The notes under the pieces are model-generated. The model was not told the origin of the DNA. It saw only the letters and a program-made list of their open reading frames with translations, and ran no database searches. Made by a program: the position numbers and the translations under genes. Positions 61,229 to 64,000 of a stretch of DNA of 64,000 nucleotides are shown here, piece by piece. Location of the stretch: positions 62,001 to 126,000 of the forward strand of contig CAWUSE010000022.1 of NCBI GenBank assembly GCA_963925805.1. Direction: 5' to 3'. The DNA is from UBA10347 sp905182135 (GTDB lineage: Bacteria > Actinomycetota > Acidimicrobiia > Acidimicrobiales > UBA10347). How positions within the stretch are numbered: position 1 is the first letter of the stretch; every line of letters starts with the position of its first letter.

Positions 61229-61260
61229 CCCGATGAGGTTCAGTGAGATCTTTCATCGGG
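61229..61260 (+). repeat. Inverted repeat between mihF and gmk
   Basis: CCCGATGA (61229-61236) and TCATCGGG (61253-61260) pair over 8 bases around a 16-base loop. It lies in the 183-base gap between mihF and gmk. There is no T-run, so a weak terminator or a leader structure for gmk are both possible. Confidence 0.35.
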
Positions 61261-61327
61261 CCGTCGAGCCAGGGTTAGAGTTCGGCGACTAGGGCTGATC
61301 GCTCGACTTAGCCCCTAAGATCGGTCG

Positions 61328-61891
61328 ATGGCAGAGGCACCTACACGCACGTCGGTCACCTTCGTGCTGTCTGGCCCCGGGGGAGTCGGCAAGGGCACCG
61401 TGTTGGCGCAACTACTCGATGTCATCGAGGACCTGTGGCTGAGCCGGTCATGGACCACGCGAGACCCACGGCCAGGCGAGTCACCTGATGCCTACAACTT
61501 CGTGGACCGAGCAACCTTTCGCGCCCATATCGACGATGGTGGCTTCCTGGAATGGGTTGAGTTCTTGGACTATTTGCAAGGCACACCGGTCCCTAATCCG
61601 CCTAAGGGCAACGACGTGCTGCTCGAGATCGACGTGCAAGGAGCAGCACAGATTCGGTCTATGGACCCGGATGCAGTCTTGATTTTCTTGGATGCACCGA
61701 CGATCGAAGAACAAGAGGCGAGGCTCCGAGCCCGCGGCGACAGCGACGAACGCGTGGCGCAACGTCTCAAGACCGCCATTGGCGAGCGGGCAGCGGCAGA
61801 CGAGCTTGGTTGCACCACGGTGATCAACGACGAACTCGAATCTACGGTGGCTGAACTTACGGCGATCATCGAGTCCTACCGCCGCAGCTGA
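61328..61891 (+). CDS. gmk: Guanylate kinase
   Basis: A 187-residue P-loop kinase that phosphorylates GMP. The P-loop is LSGPGGVGKGTVLAQL; the GMP-binding segment follows in SWTTRDPRPGESPDAYNFVD and FLEWVEFLDYLQGTPVPNPP. DVLLEIDVQGAAQIRSMDPD carries the Walker B Asp. The P-loop has GGVGKG where most members have SGVGKS/T. It is followed after 84 bases by rpoZ. Confidence 0.93.
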   Translation: MAEAPTRTSVTFVLSGPGGVGKGTVLAQLLDVIEDLWLSRSWTTRDPRPGESPDAYNFVDRATFRAHIDDGGFLEWVEFLDYLQGTPVPNPPKGNDVLLEIDVQGAAQIRSMDPDAVLIFLDAPTIEEQEARLRARGDSDERVAQRLKTAIGERAAADELGCTTVINDELESTVAELTAIIESYRRS

Positions 61892-61975
61892 TCATCCGGC
61901 ACTCATGGCGTCAAATCGAGGCAAAACGCTGCTAGTGTTCTATTGCTTCACGCTCTCTTTACGGCAGGTTTTGAC

Positions 61976-62365
61976 ATGGCAACTGAACACGACTCGATGA
62001 TGGCAACCCCGATCGAAGCACTTCTTGATGCCACCGGGTCCAAGTTTTCACTGGTCACGCTCGCATCAAAGCGCGCTCGTCAGATCAATGCGTACTTTGG
62101 CCAGCTTGGTGGCGGCCTCGGCTCTTCGATTCCGCCGCAGGTGACTTCGGTAGCGCACAAGCCACTCACCATTGCGTTTGAAGAAATCGGTGCCAAGAAG
62201 ATCGTTATGGGCGACCCGGCAGTTGTTGCCGCTCAAGAAGCCGCTGCCGCCGCTGCCGCCGCTCAGGCCGAAGCCGACATGCGTGCTGCTGCAGACGAAG
62301 CCGCTGCTGCACTAGAGGCAGCAGACAAAGCCAAGCGCGACAGGCGCGACAAGCGCGACCACTAA
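61976..62365 (+). CDS. rpoZ: RNA polymerase omega subunit
   Basis: A 129-residue protein that helps fold and assemble beta' in RNA polymerase. The conserved core is PIEALLDATGSKFSLVTLAS, then KRARQINAYFGQLGGGLGSS and KPLTIAFEEIGAKKI. The C-terminal 45 residues are an Ala/Glu-rich helix (AAQEAAAAAAAAQAEADMRA) that ends in alternating Lys/Arg/Asp; this tail is longer than in most omegas. The start is ATG 61976 with GGCAGG before it. Confidence 0.92.
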   Translation: MATEHDSMMATPIEALLDATGSKFSLVTLASKRARQINAYFGQLGGGLGSSIPPQVTSVAHKPLTIAFEEIGAKKIVMGDPAVVAAQEAAAAAAAAQAEADMRAAADEAAAALEAADKAKRDRRDKRDH

Positions 62366-62409
62366 TCAGACTGCCGTCTGTCTGAAATCGTTAGTACGAT
62401 CACACTCGT

Positions 62410-63639
62410 ATGACTGCAGCACTCCCCATCGATTCGATCAGGGGCAAACGGATTGTCCTCGCTGTTAGCGGGGGTATCTCTGCGTATAAGGCCATCGAAG
62501 TTTGTCGGCGGCTGGTCGATGCGGGCGCTCATGTCGTGCCCATCATGACGGACAACGCCGAGCGATTCGTGGGCAAGGTCACATTTTCGGCGCTGGCATC
62601 TGAGCCGGTCCACACGAGTATGTGGGACGACTGGAGTGGTCCAATCCCGCATACCAAGTTCGGTCAAGAAGCTGACCTGATTCTTGTATGTCCAGCAACC
62701 GCACGAGTTATCGGCAGTTATGCAGCTGGCATCTCAGATGATTTGTTGACCAACACGCTGATTGCGACCCGCGCCCCCGTCGTGATCTGCCCAGCGATGC
62801 ACACCGAGATGTGGGAGAACCCTGCAATCGTCGACAACATTGCGTTACTCCGCTCACGAGGGGTCCACATAGTTGAGCCTGAAGAAGGTCGCCTGGCCGG
62901 CGGCGATATCGGCAAGGGCCGGCTGGCGGCGCCGGCAACCGTGGTCGACGCTGTCGCCGACATTCTCGACACAGCAGGGCTTGATCTCTCTGGGTTGCGG
63001 GTCCTCGTCACGGCCGGGGGCACACGCGAGCAACTCGACCCGGTTCGATTCATTGGTAACAGGTCCACGGGCAAGCAGGGATATGCCTTCGCTGAAATAG
63101 CGGCCCGTGCTGGCGCCCAGGTCGAATTGATAACCACTGTTGACCTCCCAACGCCTGCCGGTGTCGAGGTAGTGGAACTTACGACAGCTGCCGAAATGCA
63201 CCAGGCAGCTCTGCTAGGCGCCGAGCGGGCCGACATCATTGTGATGGCCGCCGCCGTGGCCGACTTTCGCCCAGTTGACCCGAGCGAGGTCAAGATTAAG
63301 AAGTCGGGCGGCGTCCCAACCATCGAGCTAGAGCGAACGGTTGACATCTTGGCTGACCTGGGATCGAGAAAACGGCCAGGCCAACAGCTCGTCGGTTTTG
63401 CCGCCGAGACCAATGATCTGATCCCCAACGCCGAGCGCAAGCTTGAGTCAAAGGGGGCTGATTTCATCGTCGCTAATGACGTGTCTGTGCCTGGAGCTGG
63501 CTTCGGTCATGACACCAACATCGTGACTATCGTGGCCCCCGGTGGCGTGCGCGATAGTCTTTCACTGACGTCAAAGTTAGGCGTCGCCCGGGCTGTTCTT
63601 CGTACCGTCGTTGCGGCACGAACCCCGAACGAAACGTAA
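62410..63639 (+). CDS. coaBC: Bifunctional phosphopantothenoylcysteine decarboxylase/synthase CoaBC
   Basis: A 409-residue enzyme for two steps of coenzyme A synthesis. Residues 1-190 are the FMN-binding decarboxylase (CoaC): VLAVSGGISAYKAIEVCRRL, ADLILVCPATARVIGSYAAG and PAMHTEMWENPAIVDNI. Residues 195-409 are the CTP-dependent ligase (CoaB): LVTAGGTREQLDPVRFIGNR, STGKQGYAFAEIAARAGAQV, VMAAAVADFRPVDPSEVKIK and KGADFIVANDVSVPGAGFG. It lies between rpoZ and metK, as in other actinobacteria. Confidence 0.95.
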   Translation: MTAALPIDSIRGKRIVLAVSGGISAYKAIEVCRRLVDAGAHVVPIMTDNAERFVGKVTFSALASEPVHTSMWDDWSGPIPHTKFGQEADLILVCPATARVIGSYAAGISDDLLTNTLIATRAPVVICPAMHTEMWENPAIVDNIALLRSRGVHIVEPEEGRLAGGDIGKGRLAAPATVVDAVADILDTAGLDLSGLRVLVTAGGTREQLDPVRFIGNRSTGKQGYAFAEIAARAGAQVELITTVDLPTPAGVEVVELTTAAEMHQAALLGAERADIIVMAAAVADFRPVDPSEVKIKKSGGVPTIELERTVDILADLGSRKRPGQQLVGFAAETNDLIPNAERKLESKGADFIVANDVSVPGAGFGHDTNIVTIVAPGGVRDSLSLTSKLGVARAVLRTVVAARTPNET

Positions 63640-63664
63640 ACCAACTCGTATATACGGAGAACAC

Positions 63665-64000
63665 ATGTCTTCCTACTCGTTCACCTCTGAATCAGTGACC
63701 GAGGGCCATCCCGACAAGCTGGCTGATCAAATCTCAGACTCGATACTTGACGCGCTGCTCGCTGAAGATCCCGAGAGCCGCGTCGCGTGCGAAACGTTTG
63801 TGACCACTGGCCTGGCTGTCGTGTGGGCGAGGTGACGACCAAGGCCTACGTCGACATCCCATCGATTGTGCGTAACACGATCTGCGAGGTCGGTTATGAC
63901 AATGGCGATATTGGTTACGACGGCAAGTCCGTTGGTGTGCTGGTTTCGCTCGATGAGCAGTCACCCGACATCAGCCAAGGCGTAACCGCCAGCGAAGAAG
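63665..64000 (+). CDS. metK: S-adenosylmethionine synthetase, N-terminal part, with a frameshift
   Basis: The ATG at 63665, with CGGAG before it, opens SYSFTSESVTEGHPDKLADQ, the unmistakable MetK start with the ATP-binding His of EGHPDK. The frame runs to VTTGLAVV and then hits TGA at 63833. From about 63826 the family sequence resumes one frame over: GEVTTKAYVDIPSIVRNTI ... GVLVSLDEQSPDISQGV, to the window end. Adding one base in TG-GGC (63824-63828) would restore VVCGEVTT or similar. MetK is normally essential, so a sequencing or assembly error is more likely than a true pseudogene. The C-terminal two thirds are outside the window. Only 25 bases separate it from coaBC, leaving no room for a SAM riboswitch. 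Confidence 0.9.

Noticed and set aside
63640..63664. Possible SAM riboswitch upstream of metK
   Set aside because: Only 25 bases separate coaBC and metK, too few for any known SAM aptamer.
1..64000. tRNA, rRNA, CRISPR, prophage or insertion-sequence features
   Set aside because: I looked in the intergenic gaps for T-arm-like GGTTCRANNCC segments, regular direct repeats and transposase motifs and saw none that I could support.

Overview
The window is a dense, housekeeping-rich stretch of chromosome from a member of the Actinomycetota, most likely an Acidimicrobiia-like lineage. The evidence is an actinobacterial-type integration host factor, an InhA-type enoyl reductase, a mycothiol-ligase-like (MshC) CysRS paralogue, and the order thrS - HIT - (membrane protein) - pgsA - patA-like acyltransferase - pimA - pdxS - pdxT - yebC - ruvCAB, which resembles mycobacteria. 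There are no rRNAs, tRNAs, CRISPR arrays, phage or intact insertion sequences that I could see. Class placement is inference from gene content; I could not run a phylogeny.

Layout. 1-12.7 kb is mixed: a truncated MFS transporter (-), a membrane-anchored protein with about 14 propeller repeats (-), a sucrase/ferredoxin-like protein, a DUF480/YceH protein and thiamine pyrophosphokinase (+), a translationally coupled pair of CNNM/CBS membrane proteins (-), a secreted coiled-coil/M23 protein (+), FabI (-) and an MshC/CysS-like ligase (+). 13-20.7 kb holds thrS, a HIT hydrolase and the phosphatidylinositol-mannoside cluster, then an M48-like protein without its zinc motif. 20.9-25.6 kb is pdxST, yebC and ruvCAB. 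25.7-33.8 kb is queA-tgt, yajC-secD-secF, apt and relA, with a YihY-type membrane protein (-) whose frame runs antisense into the end of relA. 35-45 kb carries hisS-aspS, a zinc-ribbon protein, rarA, a small membrane protein, the remains of a response regulator gene, an enoyl-CoA hydratase, an EEP-fold hydrolase (-) and alaS. 45-51 kb is ruvX-mltG-aroE-aroB-M24 peptidase-efp-nusB. 51.2-64 kb is an acetyltransferase followed by the pyrimidine operon pyrR-pyrB-pyrC-carA-carB-pyrD-pyrF, then mihF-gmk-rpoZ-coaBC-metK.

How the genes work together. The pyr genes encode nearly all of de novo UMP synthesis up to PyrF; pyrE and pyrK are not seen. The mRNA leader before pyrR carries a well-formed PyrR-binding hairpin ending at the Shine-Dalgarno sequence, so feedback at translation initiation is likely. 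Downstream genes are joined by short stop/start overlaps. SecD/SecF/YajC, RuvABC, QueA/Tgt and the PIM cluster are similarly coupled.

Most notable oddities: a Tgt in which all three zinc cysteines are replaced; a LuxR-family response regulator reduced to its two ends by an internal deletion; a one-base frameshift in metK at the right end; a double-propeller membrane protein; a zinc-ligand-less M48 protein; and a 25-codon coupled frame sitting where pyrK would be expected. I did not find a convincing new multi-gene defence or mobile system.
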